Source of the DNA: Microbispora amethystogenes | Lineage (GTDB): Bacteria; Actinomycetota; Actinomycetes; Streptosporangiales; Streptosporangiaceae | NCBI RefSeq assembly: GCF_016863015.1 | Contig: NZ_BOOB01000017.1 | Span: 186,001 to 250,000, forward strand | Length of the DNA stretch: 64,000 nucleotides | Direction of reading: 5' to 3' | In this document: positions 25,112-34,629 of the stretch, piece by piece | Position numbering within the stretch: the stretch's first letter is position 1 | How the letters are laid out: each line of letters opens with the position of its first letter | Program-made: the position numbers and the translations under genes | The notes under the pieces: model-generated | What the model was told of the DNA's origin: nothing | Databases searched by the model: none | What the model saw: the letters and a program-made list of their open reading frames with translations, nothing else

Positions 25112-26716
25112 GTGAGTTCCACCCTCCTCTTCCGCGGCGGCCGCGCCTTCACCCCGGACGGCTTCGCCGAGGCGGTGCTCGTCCGCGACGGTGTCATCGC
25201 CGCCGTCGGCGCCGAGGCCGACCTCGTACGGCTGGCCCCGGGCGCCGAGCCGGTCGACCTCGGCGGTGGCCTGCTGACGCCGGGGTTCACCGACGCCCAC
25301 ATCCACCCGGTGCAGGCCGGGCTGGAGCGGGCCAAGTGCGACCTGTCCGAGGTGTACGGCCTCGACGCCTACAAAGCTGCGATAGCCGCCTATGCCGCGA
25401 AAAATCCGGAGAAGGAGTGGATCGACGGCGGGGGCTGGGACATGGCCGCCTTCCCCGGCGGCCTTCCCCACCGGTCCCAGCTCGACTTCCTCGACCGGCC
25501 GGCCTACTTCGTCCAGCGCGACCACCACGCGGCGTGGGTCAACACCCGGGCCCTGGAGCTCGCCGGGATCACCGCGGACACCCCCGACCCCGCCGACGGC
25601 CGCATCGAGCGCGACCCCGACGGCACGCCGAGCGGCGTGCTGCACGAGGGGGCGATGGACCTCGTCGGCCTGCTCACCCCCCGCCCGACCCCGGCCGACG
25701 TCGACGCCGCCCTGATGGACGCGCAGGCCCACCTGTTCTCCCTCGGCATCACCGGCTGGCAGGACGCCATCGTCGGCTCGTACGCCGGGTCGGACGACCA
25801 GCTTCCCGCCTACCTGTCCGCGGCGTCCTCCGGGCGGCTGAAGGCACGGGTGGTCGGTGCCCTGTGGTGGGACCGCGCCCAGGGCGCCGAGCAGATCCCC
25901 GGCCTGGTCGAGCGGCGGGCCATGGCCGAGGGCCTGGACCGGTTCCGGGCGACCTCCGTGAAGATCATGCAGGACGGCATCCCGGAGAACTTCACCGCCG
26001 CCGTCATCGAGCCCTACTGCCGCTGCGGCGGAACCGGCCTGTCGTACGTCGACCCCGCCCTGCTCGGCGGGTACGTCAAGGAACTGGACGCCCAGGGCTT
26101 CCAGGTGCACTTCCACGCCATCGGCGAGCGGGCCGTGCGGGAGGCGCTCGACGCGCTGACCGGCACCGACCCCGCCAACCGCCACCACATAGCGCACGTG
26201 CAGATCATCACGCCGCAGGACGTGCCGCGGTTCGCCGAGATCGGCGTGACGGCCAACCTCCAGCCGCTGTGGGCGACGCACCACCTGCAGATGGACGAGC
26301 TGTGCATCCCCTACCTGGGCGAGGAGCGGGCGTCCTGGCAGTACCCGTTCGCCGACCTCGTACGGCACGGCACCCGCCTCGCCGGGGGCTCCGACTGGCC
26401 CGTCTCCTCGGCCAACCCGATGGAGGCGATGCACGTGGCGGTCAACCGCACCGAGCCGGGCAGCTCGGTCCACGCGACCTACCCCACCGCGCAGACGCCG
26501 TTCCTGCCGGAGCAGAGCCTCGGCCTGCGGACGGTCATGACCGCCTACACCGAGGGATCGGCCTGGATCAACCGCTCCCCCGCCGGTGTGATCGAGGCGG
26601 GCCGCCCGGCCGACCTCGTCGTCCTCGACCGCGACCCCTTCGCCCTCGACCCGAAGGACATCTGGACGACCAGGGTCGTCATGACCTTCCTCGACGGCGA
26701 ACAGGTGCACGGCTGA
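25112..26716 (+). CDS. amidohydrolase, YtcJ/amidohydrolase-3 family
   Basis: 534 aa metal-dependent hydrolase of the amidohydrolase superfamily. The metal motifs are visible: T-D-A-H-I-H-P (about residue 60), the H-F-H-A-I-G-E-R and H-H-I-A-H-V-Q histidines mid-barrel, and G-G-S-D-W-P-V near the end. Members hydrolyse amide-type bonds in small molecules (YtcJ, N-substituted formamide deformylase NfdA); specificity is not predictable. GTG 25112 follows AGAAGGA. The gene follows the FAD oxidoreductase, suggesting a two-step route in which an amide is hydrolysed and the resulting amine oxidised; this is inference. Confidence 0.9.
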   Translation: MSSTLLFRGGRAFTPDGFAEAVLVRDGVIAAVGAEADLVRLAPGAEPVDLGGGLLTPGFTDAHIHPVQAGLERAKCDLSEVYGLDAYKAAIAAYAAKNPEKEWIDGGGWDMAAFPGGLPHRSQLDFLDRPAYFVQRDHHAAWVNTRALELAGITADTPDPADGRIERDPDGTPSGVLHEGAMDLVGLLTPRPTPADVDAALMDAQAHLFSLGITGWQDAIVGSYAGSDDQLPAYLSAASSGRLKARVVGALWWDRAQGAEQIPGLVERRAMAEGLDRFRATSVKIMQDGIPENFTAAVIEPYCRCGGTGLSYVDPALLGGYVKELDAQGFQVHFHAIGERAVREALDALTGTDPANRHHIAHVQIITPQDVPRFAEIGVTANLQPLWATHHLQMDELCIPYLGEERASWQYPFADLVRHGTRLAGGSDWPVSSANPMEAMHVAVNRTEPGSSVHATYPTAQTPFLPEQSLGLRTVMTAYTEGSAWINRSPAGVIEAGRPADLVVLDRDPFALDPKDIWTTRVVMTFLDGEQVHG

Positions 26717-26738
26717 CGGGACGGGCGGCCCGCGTGCG

Positions 26739-27707
26739 TCACGCGGGGTGCTCGGACGCGGGGTGCTGGGAGCCAGGGTGCTCGGACGCGGGGTGCTCGG
26801 CGCACAGGCAGCCGACGCCCTTCTCGATCCACTCCCGGCCGTCCCACTCCGGGTGCCGCTCGATCATGAGCGCCCGCACCTCCTCGGCGATCGTCTGCTC
26901 GCTCACGGCGGAGTCCCGGCGCGCCCAGGTCTCGTCGCGCAGCAGTTCGAGGTAGTCGCGCACGTCGGCGAGCAACTCCGGGCCACCGAGGTCGCCGTGG
27001 CCGGGCACGACCACCCGCGGCGACGCGTCGGCCAGCCGCCGCATCACCGCGATCCAGCGGGTGCCGGACACGTCGGTGTCGTACGGCGGGAACCAGGGGA
27101 AGATGGCGAACTGCCCGGCCTCCACGAGATCGCCGGTGAACATCACCCCGGCGTCGGGGACCGTGACCACCTGGTCGCCCCTGCTGTGCGCCCGGCCGGT
27201 CGCCCGCAGCCGCACCGTCCGCCCGCCCAGGTCGAGGTCGTACGCGTCGTCGTAGACGACGTCCGGGACGGCGATCTCGACGCCCGCGAGCTGCCGGGCC
27301 ACCGGTTCGCCGAGGCCCCTGAACATCTCCAGGTAGGCGGCGCCCTTCGTGGCCAGGTCGTCGGCCTGGGCCCGGTTGACCAGGAACGTCGCCTCCCCGG
27401 CGAACGCCTGCGCGCCGAAGGCGTGCTCCGGGTGGAAGTGCGTCGTGGTCAGATACAGTCTGCGGCCCGCCGCGTACTCCGCCGCGAACCCGAGCACGGT
27501 CTCGGCGTTCCGCGGGCCCATCCCGGTCTCGACGACCAGCACGGAGTGCGTGCCGCCGATCACGCCGATGTTGGGCACCAGCTGGACCCGCCGGTTGGGG
27601 ATCACCACCAGGTCGCGGGCGAGCTCCCACACCTCCTCGATCCGCACGACGGGCTCGGACAGCGGGCGTTCGGATCGCATGGGTTCGGACGGCGAGTATT
27701 CGGGCAT
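26739..27707 (-). CDS. MBL-fold metallo-hydrolase with repeat-built C-terminal tail
   Basis: 322 aa. Zinc-site residues: T-T-H-F-H-P-E-H-A-F (the HxHxDH motif with Glu in place of Asp), the later His of R-A-H-S-R-G-D, Asp of M-F-T-G-D-L, and His of V-P-G-H-G-D. The Asp-to-Glu change occurs in some subgroups and may alter metal use. The last 20 residues (E-H-P-A-S / E-H-P-G-S / Q-H-P-A-S / E-H-P-A) are encoded by a 15-bp minisatellite and are not part of the fold. ATG 27707 is preceded by GAGGAG; the longer frame has no site. It is divergent from a LysR gene with a palindrome between, and convergent with the amidohydrolase gene. Substrate unknown. Confidence 0.85.
   Translation of the reverse strand: MPEYSPSEPMRSERPLSEPVVRIEEVWELARDLVVIPNRRVQLVPNIGVIGGTHSVLVVETGMGPRNAETVLGFAAEYAAGRRLYLTTTHFHPEHAFGAQAFAGEATFLVNRAQADDLATKGAAYLEMFRGLGEPVARQLAGVEIAVPDVVYDDAYDLDLGGRTVRLRATGRAHSRGDQVVTVPDAGVMFTGDLVEAGQFAIFPWFPPYDTDVSGTRWIAVMRRLADASPRVVVPGHGDLGGPELLADVRDYLELLRDETWARRDSAVSEQTIAEEVRALMIERHPEWDGREWIEKGVGCLCAEHPASEHPGSQHPASEHPA
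26741..26800. repeat. 15-bp minisatellite, four units, encoding the C-terminus of the MBL hydrolase
   Basis: Units ACGCGGGGTGCTCGG at 26741-26755 and 26786-26800 are identical; the two between differ by one and three bases. They encode E-H-P-x-S pentapeptides on the minus strand and run up to the stop codon. Confidence 0.9.
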
Positions 27708-27796
27708 GGCGTTCACTCCTCGGAGAGCCTGACAACCGGGCCGCACCAGTCCAGTACGGGCCGCTCCGGCGGGTCCAACACCGGTTGCGTACGCCC

Positions 27797-27813
27797 GATA
27801 CCGTGCCGGTATC
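27797..27813. promoter_or_regulatory. LysR-type operator candidate (T-N11-A palindrome)
   Basis: GATACCgtgccGGTATC is a perfect 6-5-6 palindrome that contains T-N11-A (T 27799, A 27811), the core of LysR-type regulator boxes. It lies 11 bp before the lysR ATG and 90 bp before the divergent MBL gene, as expected for an autoregulated LysR gene and its target. Confidence 0.6.
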
Positions 27814-27823
27814 GTCGCCGGTG

Positions 27824-28708
27824 ATGGACCTACGCTCGCTGCGCTATTTCGTGGCCGTCGCCGAGGAGCGGCACTTCGGGCGGGCCGCCGCCCGGCTGCA
27901 CATGACCCAGCCGCCGCTGAGCCGCGCCGTGAGGCAGTTGGAAACCGACCTCGGCGTCCTCCTGCTGCACCGGTCGCCGGCGGGCGTCACGCCGACCGCC
28001 GCCGGCGCCGCGCTCTACGACGAGGCCCGTGCGCTGCTGGAGCAGGCGGAGCGGGCACGCGCCCGGGTCGCCGCCGCGGCCGGCGCCGCCACCTTGACCA
28101 TCGGCACGCTCGCGGACAGCGCCGAGCAGGCCGGAGCACGGCTCGCCGCGGCCTTCCGCCGGCGTCACCCCGGAGTCCGGGTCCGCGTCCGCGAAGCCGA
28201 CTTCACCGACCCGACCACGGGCCTTCGGGCGGGCCTCGTCGACGTCGCCCTCACCAGGGCGCCGTTCGACGACTCCGGGATCACCACCCGCCTGCTGCGC
28301 GCCGATCCCATGGGGGTGGTCCTGCGGACCGATGACCCGCTCGCCCGCCGCGAGACCGTACGGCTGAGCGATCTCGCCGGTCGCCGGTGGTTCCGGCTGC
28401 CCGAGGACACCGACCCCGTCTGGCGCGCCTACTGGAACGCCTCCCCACCCGGCGGCGAACTCCGGGACGGCCCGGTGGTGCGCACCGTCCACGAGTGCCT
28501 GCAGGCCGTTCTGTGGAGCGGCACGGTCGGGCTGGCGCCCGCGGCCCACACGCTGCCCGAGGGGCTCACGTCGGTCCCGCTGGCCGACATGCCGCCCAGC
28601 CGCCTCGTCCTGGCCTGGAACAGCGCCGACGCCAACCCGCTGGTGCGTTCGTTCGGCCACATCGCCGCGGCCGTGTACCGCTCCGCGCACGGGGAACCAG
28701 CGCTGTGA
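27824..28708 (+). CDS. LysR-family transcriptional regulator
   Basis: 294 aa. The N-terminal winged helix is classic (M-D-L-R-S-L-R-Y-F-V-A-V-A-E-E, A-A-R-L-H-M-T-Q-P-P-L-S-R, helix end at about residue 60), followed by a linker helix and a periplasmic-binding-type effector domain (about 90-290; L-T-I-G-T-L, G-L-V-D-V-A-L-T-R). The likely target is the divergent MBL gene at 26739-27707, and autoregulation is suggested by the T-N11-A palindrome just before its ATG. The effector is unknown. Confidence 0.92.
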   Translation: MDLRSLRYFVAVAEERHFGRAAARLHMTQPPLSRAVRQLETDLGVLLLHRSPAGVTPTAAGAALYDEARALLEQAERARARVAAAAGAATLTIGTLADSAEQAGARLAAAFRRRHPGVRVRVREADFTDPTTGLRAGLVDVALTRAPFDDSGITTRLLRADPMGVVLRTDDPLARRETVRLSDLAGRRWFRLPEDTDPVWRAYWNASPPGGELRDGPVVRTVHECLQAVLWSGTVGLAPAAHTLPEGLTSVPLADMPPSRLVLAWNSADANPLVRSFGHIAAAVYRSAHGEPAL

Positions 28709-28750
28709 AGGGCCGTACGGCGGGGAGATGGCCGCGTGCCCGTCGCCGGT

Positions 28751-29902
28751 TCAGCCGGACCGGCGGGGCATGAACGGCTGGTCGCGGGAGGCGGCGACGG
28801 CCGCGAAGCCGTACCGGAGCATCTCCCGCTCGTAGTCCGCCAGGGCGGAGAGCGGCGGCACGTCCCGGGCGGCGGCCTCGGCCAGCGTGCGGGTGAGCAG
28901 AGCGGCGTCGCGGAGCGTGACGTTGGCGCCCTCCCCCCGCCCGGGAGACATGCTGTGGATCGCGTCTCCGAGCAGGGTGACGTTCCCGGTGGTCCAGGGC
29001 TCGACGGGCCGGGCGGTCCGGAGCGCGACGGGGAAGGTGGCGGGCACGTCGGCCTCCTCGACGATCCCCCGGGCCGCGGGATGGAAGCCGGCGATCGCCT
29101 CCAGGGCCGCCCGGTGCAGCGTGGCGGCATCGGCCTGCCGCAGGCTCGCCGCGTTCCCCCAGCCGCCGTCGCACGACACCTGCCAGGCGAAGTAGGCCGG
29201 CACCGGAGTGAGCCGTGCGGCGGGAGACCCCGATGGCGCTTCGCCGGCCCGGCAGGTGGCGACCGAAAGCGCCGGGCCGGCGGGATCGATCAGCCGGTTG
29301 AAGGTGTCCACGAGTATCCCAGGCACCCGCTCCAGCATCCCGGGCGTGATCGGTGTGCGGCCGTAGACGAACACGCCGGCGTCGTCGACCACCGCCTCGG
29401 GCAGCAACTGGCGGCGCACCCGGGAGCCGGTCCCGTCCGCGCCGACGAGCAGGTCGCCTGTGGCGGAGGTCCCGTCGGCGAAGTGCGCGCGGACGCGGCC
29501 GTCCGCCAGGTGGTCGTACCGGACGAACTCCGCGCCGAAGCGGACGATCCCGTCCAACCCGGCGAGGAGGATCTCCCGCAGCGTGAGCCGGTTCACCCCG
29601 AAGAAGCGGTCCCGCGGGAGGGGCGGAATGGGCTTTTCGAACTTGGGGACGAGGCGGTGGTCGAGGAACGCCATCCGCGTGGCCGGGCGCAGGGACGTCG
29701 CCACGCACAGGTCGAACAGGTCGTCCGGCAGGCAGGCGCGCAGGCCCGCGCTGCCGTCCTCCTTGATGGAGATGCGCCAGCCCTGGCCGCGGAAGAACGG
29801 CGAGCCGTCGCGTTCGTAGAGGGCGACGCCGACGCCGGCCTTCCTGAGCCCCTGGGCGAGGGACAGGCCGCCGATGCCGCCGCCGATGATCAGTACCTGC
29901 AT
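28751..29902 (-). CDS. FAD-dependent aromatic-type monooxygenase (salicylate hydroxylase/TetX-like)
   Basis: 383 aa, class A flavoprotein monooxygenase. The three signatures are present: I-I-G-G-G-I-G-G-L-S-L-A-Q-G-L (GxGxxG, residues 5-19), the D-G fingerprint L-L-V-G-A-D-G-T-G-S-R-V-R (about 150-162), and the G-D motif V-T-L-L-G-D-A-I-H-S-M-S-P (about 300-312). Such enzymes hydroxylate aromatic compounds or inactivate antibiotics with NAD(P)H and O2; the substrate is unknown. AAAGGA precedes the ATG. It is divergent from a MarR gene with a palindrome between, a typical arrangement for a detoxifying oxygenase induced by its own substrate. Confidence 0.9.
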   Translation of the reverse strand: MQVLIIGGGIGGLSLAQGLRKAGVGVALYERDGSPFFRGQGWRISIKEDGSAGLRACLPDDLFDLCVATSLRPATRMAFLDHRLVPKFEKPIPPLPRDRFFGVNRLTLREILLAGLDGIVRFGAEFVRYDHLADGRVRAHFADGTSATGDLLVGADGTGSRVRRQLLPEAVVDDAGVFVYGRTPITPGMLERVPGILVDTFNRLIDPAGPALSVATCRAGEAPSGSPAARLTPVPAYFAWQVSCDGGWGNAASLRQADAATLHRAALEAIAGFHPAARGIVEEADVPATFPVALRTARPVEPWTTGNVTLLGDAIHSMSPGRGEGANVTLRDAALLTRTLAEAAARDVPPLSALADYEREMLRYGFAAVAASRDQPFMPRRSG

Positions 29903-29941
29903 ACGGGTCCTTTCGGTGGGCCGGTCCAGCGTACGACAATA

Positions 29942-29955
29942 GCTGTCACGACAGC
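29942..29955. promoter_or_regulatory. MarR operator candidate
   Basis: GCTGTC-AC-GACAGC, a perfect 14-bp palindrome in the 80-bp region between the divergent monooxygenase and marR genes. TAGCAT at 29971-29976 could be the marR -10 element and TATTGT on the minus strand, abutting the palindrome, the monooxygenase -10; a bound dimer would block both. Confidence 0.6.
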
Positions 29956-29982
29956 AACAGTCGCGTCAGTTAGCATGCGGGG

Positions 29983-30450
29983 ATGACGAACGACCGACGG
30001 ATGCCCGGGGGCGACGGCGTCCCGATCCAGCTCGTGCTCGGGGGCGGGTCCCTGCTCAACCAGGTGGGGCGCGAACTGCGCACGGTGGTGGACGGCATGC
30101 TGGCGCCGTACGACCTGACGGCCCAGCAGGCGGCGCTGCTGCTGAGCGCGGCGCGGCAGGAGACCAGCCCCAACCGGCTCGCGCCCGAGCTGGGCACCGA
30201 CACCGCGGGCATGACGAGGCTGCTCGACCGGCTGGAGGCGAAGGGCCTGGTGCGGCGGCGCCGGCACCCGGACGACCGCCGGTCGGTCGTCGTCGAGGTG
30301 ACCGGGCAGGGCCGCGCGCTCGTGCCGCGGCTCGCGCCCGTGTTCGGCAGGGCGAGCGCCCGGCTGCTCGCCGGTCTCTCGGAGGAGGAGGTGCGCCTGC
30401 TCACGGCACTGCTGGAGCGAATGCTGCGCAACCTCAGACAGGACGCCTGA
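29983..30450 (+). CDS. MarR-family transcriptional regulator
   Basis: 155 aa, all of it a MarR dimer-forming winged-helix protein: L-T-A-Q-Q-A-A-L-L-L-S-A, the recognition helix D-T-A-G-M-T-R-L-L-D-R-L, and the wing R-R-R-H-P-D-D-R-R-S-V-V-V-E, followed by the C-terminal dimer helices. It is likely a repressor of the divergent monooxygenase, released by a small aromatic ligand. ATG 29983 is preceded by a weak site (GCGGGG). Confidence 0.92.
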   Translation: MTNDRRMPGGDGVPIQLVLGGGSLLNQVGRELRTVVDGMLAPYDLTAQQAALLLSAARQETSPNRLAPELGTDTAGMTRLLDRLEAKGLVRRRRHPDDRRSVVVEVTGQGRALVPRLAPVFGRASARLLAGLSEEEVRLLTALLERMLRNLRQDA

Positions 30451-30524
30451 ACGGCCCGCCCGCGAGAGCCGGCTGCGTGCAGGACCGGCGTGGGCGGAAC
30501 GGCGGTGTGGGCGGAAACGCGAAA

Positions 30525-30549
30525 GCCCGGAGCCGTGAAGGCTCCGGGC
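30525..30549 (+). terminator. terminator of marR
   Basis: GCCCGGAGCC (30525-30534), a 5-nt loop, then GGCTCCGGGC (30540-30549), a perfect 10-bp stem about 75 nt after the marR stop. It lies between convergent genes. Confidence 0.7.
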
Positions 30550-30605
30550 CTGCTCAGGTTGCCGGGACCACTCTCGCGGCCCCGGGCACCCGGTTACTTC
30601 CTCGT

Positions 30606-30634
30606 CGTCCGCGGATCGATGATCCCCGCGGACG
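30606..30634 (-). terminator. terminator after rbpA
   Basis: CGTCCGCGG (30606-30614) pairs with CCGCGGACG (30626-30634), and the stem can continue inward (GATC with GATC). It lies 22 nt past the rbpA stop on the minus strand and would close the gap-pgk-tpiA-secG-rbpA series. Confidence 0.7.
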
Positions 30635-30655
30635 CCGTCCGGGCGACCTCGCCGG

Positions 30656-31003
30656 TCAGTAGATCGGGCGGGAGGAGGAGCGCAGCCGCTCCAGCGCCTC
30701 GGCGAGGATCTGCGCGCCGTCCTTGTCGCTGCGGCGCTCCTTCACGTACGCGAGGTGCGTCTTGTACGGCTCGTTGCGCGGCGGAGCCGGAGGGTTCGAC
30801 TGGTCCTGCCCGGCCGGCAGCCCGCACCGCGGGCAGTCCCAGAACTCGGGGACGGCCGCGTCGCTGGCGAAGCTCGGGCGCGTCTCGTGCATGTTGGCGC
30901 ACCAGAACGGGACCCGCACACGGGGGGCGGCCTCGCCGCGTTCGGCCTCTCCCATGGGGCCGGCGCCGACTCGGCTGCCACGGATCGCGTTGCCACTACC
31001 CAC
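30656..31003 (-). CDS. rbpA: RNA polymerase-binding protein RbpA
   Basis: RbpA binds the principal sigma factor and RNA polymerase in actinobacteria, stabilises the open promoter complex and influences rifampicin tolerance. 115 aa: N-terminal tail with G-N-A-I-R-G-S-R-V-G, a central zinc-ribbon-like domain with C-x-x-x-H (W-C-A-N-M-H) and C-P-R-C-G, then the basic linker and sigma-interaction helix (T-H-L-A-Y-V-K-E-R-R, I-L-A-E-A-L-E-R-L-R). GTG 31003 follows AAGGAG at 7 nt. Position after secG is the usual actinobacterial order. Confidence 0.94.
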   Translation of the reverse strand: MGSGNAIRGSRVGAGPMGEAERGEAAPRVRVPFWCANMHETRPSFASDAAVPEFWDCPRCGLPAGQDQSNPPAPPRNEPYKTHLAYVKERRSDKDGAQILAEALERLRSSSRPIY

Positions 31004-31075
31004 CGATGAACTCCTTGCTCGATCGCCCCGCGGACGGGGGAAGGTGAATCTCTGTCACGCGTGGCCGGAGACCGT

Positions 31076-31306
31076 CTACGGCTTGAGCAGCAGGCCCAGC
31101 GCGATGATGCAGACGAACCAGACGGTGCCCGTGATGACGGTCAGGCGGTCGAGGTTGCGCTCGACCACCGACGATCCGCCGAAGGACGACGAGAAGCCGC
31201 CGCCGAACAGGTCGGACAGGCCGCCGCCCTTGCCCTTGTGAAGCAGCACGAGCAGCACCATCAAGGCGCTCGCCAGGATGAGGGCGATGGAGATTCCGAT
31301 TATCAC
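31076..31306 (-). CDS. secG: preprotein translocase subunit SecG
   Basis: 76 aa with two membrane helices (residues 2-24 and 52-74) separated by a Gly/Ser-rich loop G-L-S-D-L-F-G-G-G-F, the standard SecG plan. SecG assists SecYE during protein export. The start is GTG 31306, preceded by a weak AGG. It lies between tpiA and rbpA, as in most actinobacteria, and is separated from tpiA by 172 bp that contain repeats. Confidence 0.94.
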   Translation of the reverse strand: MIIGISIALILASALMVLLVLLHKGKGGGLSDLFGGGFSSSFGGSSVVERNLDRLTVITGTVWFVCIIALGLLLKP

Positions 31307-31344
31307 CGTAGACCTGTTCCTAATATCCGGGCGTGCACGACGCG

Positions 31345-31417
31345 GTGCACGGCGTCATCAACGTGCGAGTGCACGATGCCGTCAGCGTTGCGGATGCACG
31401 ATGCCATCAGCGTGACG
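31345..31417. repeat. imperfect 24/25-bp tandem repeats between tpiA and secG
   Basis: Three units, 31345-31368, 31369-31393 and 31394-31417, each start (G/A)TGCACGRYG and share ..CATCARCGT or its close variant; a partial fourth copy begins at 31333. Each unit has the palindromic TGCA core. No coding frame follows the repeats. Function is unknown; they lie in the secG leader or promoter region. Confidence 0.7.
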
Positions 31418-31478
31418 ATTCATTTGTGTCCTTCGAGGGTACGACTTGTTGTCAAGTCGCACCCCCCGAACGGCACAG

Positions 31479-32258
31479 CTAGCCGGAGACTTCGCCGAAA
31501 CGGCAGATCTTGACGTACTCCACCGCATCGAGGCTGGCCCCTCCGACGAGGGCGCCGTCGATGTCGGCTTCCGCCATGATCCCGGCGACGTTGTCCGACT
31601 TCACCGAGCCACCGTAAAGGATACGGACAGCGGCGGCCACATCGTCACCGTAGAGCTCGGCGAGTCGCGTCCTGATTGCGCCGCACACCTCCTGGGCGTC
31701 CTTCGGGGTGGCGACCTCGCCGGTCCCGATCGCCCAGACCGGCTCGTACGCGACCACGATCGACTTCACCTGGTCGGCGGGCACGCCGTCCAGCGCGCCG
31801 TCGAGCTGCGCCAGCGTGTGCTCGACCTGGCGGCCCTCCTGGCGCACCGGCAGCCCTTCGCCCACACACAGGATGGGCGTCAGCGAGTGCCGGTAGGCGG
31901 CCTTGACCTTGGCGTTGCACAGCGCGTCGTCCTCGCCGTGGTACTGCCGCCGCTCCGAGTGACCCACGAGGACGTAGGCGCAGCCGAGCTTGCCCAGCAT
32001 CGCCCCGGAGATCTCCCCGGTGTACGCCCCGGAGTCCTGCGCGGACAGGTCCTGCGCGCCGTAGGCGATGCGCAGCTTGTCGGCGTCCACCAGCGTCTGC
32101 ACGCTGCGCAGGTCGGTGAACGGCGGGATGACCGCCACCTCCGCCCTGTCGTGGTCGCGGTCGTTCAGCGAGAACGCCAGCTTCTGCACCAGGTTGATGG
32201 CCTCGAGGTGGTTGAGGTTCATCTTCCAGTTGCCGGCGAAAAGCGGCTTGCGCGCCAT
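31479..32258 (-). CDS. tpiA: triosephosphate isomerase
   Basis: Interconverts dihydroxyacetone phosphate and glyceraldehyde 3-phosphate. All TIM-barrel catalytic parts are visible: F-A-G-N-W-K-M-N (catalytic Lys), L-V-G-H-S-E-R-R (electrophilic His), [11 protein letters not shown] (catalytic Glu and loop 6 start) and Y-G-G-S-V-K (phosphate loop). 259 aa. ATG directly abuts the pgk stop (TAGATG), so translation is coupled. Confidence 0.97.
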   Translation of the reverse strand: MARKPLFAGNWKMNLNHLEAINLVQKLAFSLNDRDHDRAEVAVIPPFTDLRSVQTLVDADKLRIAYGAQDLSAQDSGAYTGEISGAMLGKLGCAYVLVGHSERRQYHGEDDALCNAKVKAAYRHSLTPILCVGEGLPVRQEGRQVEHTLAQLDGALDGVPADQVKSIVVAYEPVWAIGTGEVATPKDAQEVCGAIRTRLAELYGDDVAAAVRILYGGSVKSDNVAGIMAEADIDGALVGGASLDAVEYVKICRFGEVSG

Positions 32259-33445
32259 CTAGTCCTCCAGCGCCGCGAGTCCGGGCAGCGTCTTGCCTTC
32301 GAGGTACTCGAGGCTGGCGCCGCCACCGGTGGAAATGTGCGAGAAGCCGTCCTCGGGCAGCCCGAGCCTGCGTACGGCCGCGGCGGAGTCGCCGCCGCCG
32401 ACCACGGTGAACGCCTCGGACGCCACCAGCGCCTCGGCCACCGCGCGGGTGCCGCCGGAGAACGCGTCGAACTCGAACACGCCCATCGGGCCGTTCCAGA
32501 ACACGGTCCGCGCGTCGGCCAGCTTGGAGGCGAACAGCTCACGGGTGCGGGGGCCGATGTCGAGGCCCTCACGGTCGGCCGGGATCGCGGTGGCCTCCAC
32601 GACGTCGTGCGGGGCGTCGGCCCCGAACTCGGTCGCGGCCAGCACGTCGACCGGCAGCACCAGCTCGACCCCGCGGGAGGCCGCCTCGTCGAGGAAGCCC
32701 TTCACCTGGTCGATCTGGTCCTCCTGCAGCAGCGACTTGCCCACCTCGTGGCCCTGGGCCTTGAGGAAGGTGTAAGCCATGCCGCCGCCGATGAGCAGGC
32801 GGTCCACCTTGGCCAGCAGGTTGGCGATCACGCCGAGCTTGTCGGAGACCTTCGCGCCGCCCAGGACGACGACGTACGGCCTGGCCGGGTCCTCGGTGAG
32901 CCTGCGCAGCACGTCGACCTCGGCGAGGACCAGGTCGCCCGCCGCGTGCGGCAGCCGCTTGGGCAGGTCGTAGACGCTGGCGTGCTTGCGGTGCACGGCG
33001 CCGAAGCCGTCGCCGACGTAGACGTCGGCGAGGGCGGCGAGCCGCTCCGCGAACTCGGCCCTGACCGCGTCGTCCTTGGACTCCTCGCCCGGCTCGAAGC
33101 GCAGGTTCTCCAGCAGGGCGACCTGCCCGTCCTGAAGGCCCGCGACCACGCTCTGGGCCGACTCGCCGACCGTGTCGGAGGCGAACGCCACGTCCTCGCC
33201 GAGCAGCTCGGCCAGCCGCCGGGAGACCGGGGCGAGCGAGTACTTCGGCGTGACGGAGCCCTTGGGCCGGCCGAGGTGCGCGGCGACGACGACCTTCGCG
33301 CCGCGCTCCAGCAGCTTCCTGATCGTCGGCACCGACGCGCGGATGCGCCCGTCGTCGGTGATCGTCTCCCCGTCGAGGGGGACGTTGAGGTCGGCGCGCA
33401 CGAACACGCGCCGGCCCTTCACGTCGAGCTCGTCGATTCCGATCA

Positions 33446-33446
<1 letters not shown>
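32259..33446 (-). CDS. pgk: phosphoglycerate kinase
   Basis: Transfers phosphate from 1,3-bisphosphoglycerate to ADP. 395 aa: [10 protein letters not shown] start motif, [23 protein letters not shown] hinge and the nucleotide-end G-G-G-D-S-A-A-A. The usual N-D-A-F-G-T-A-H-R-A-H is [11 protein letters not shown] here, an actinobacterial variant. Its ATG shares one base with the gap stop (TGATG). Confidence 0.97.
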
Positions 33447-34525
<1,079 letters not shown>

Positions 34526-34629
34526 TCGGACCCAAATTGGTGTAGACCACGGGGCCGTGTTTTGGCGGCGTGTCCGGCCCCGCGAGCCGGTGAACGGCTC
34601 CGTTCTCCCAGGCGGCGGCCCCGGAAACC

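Noticed and set aside
31345-31417. Possible CRISPR-like array
   Set aside because: The units are directly adjacent with no unique spacers, only three copies exist, and no cas gene is present. It is a simple tandem repeat.
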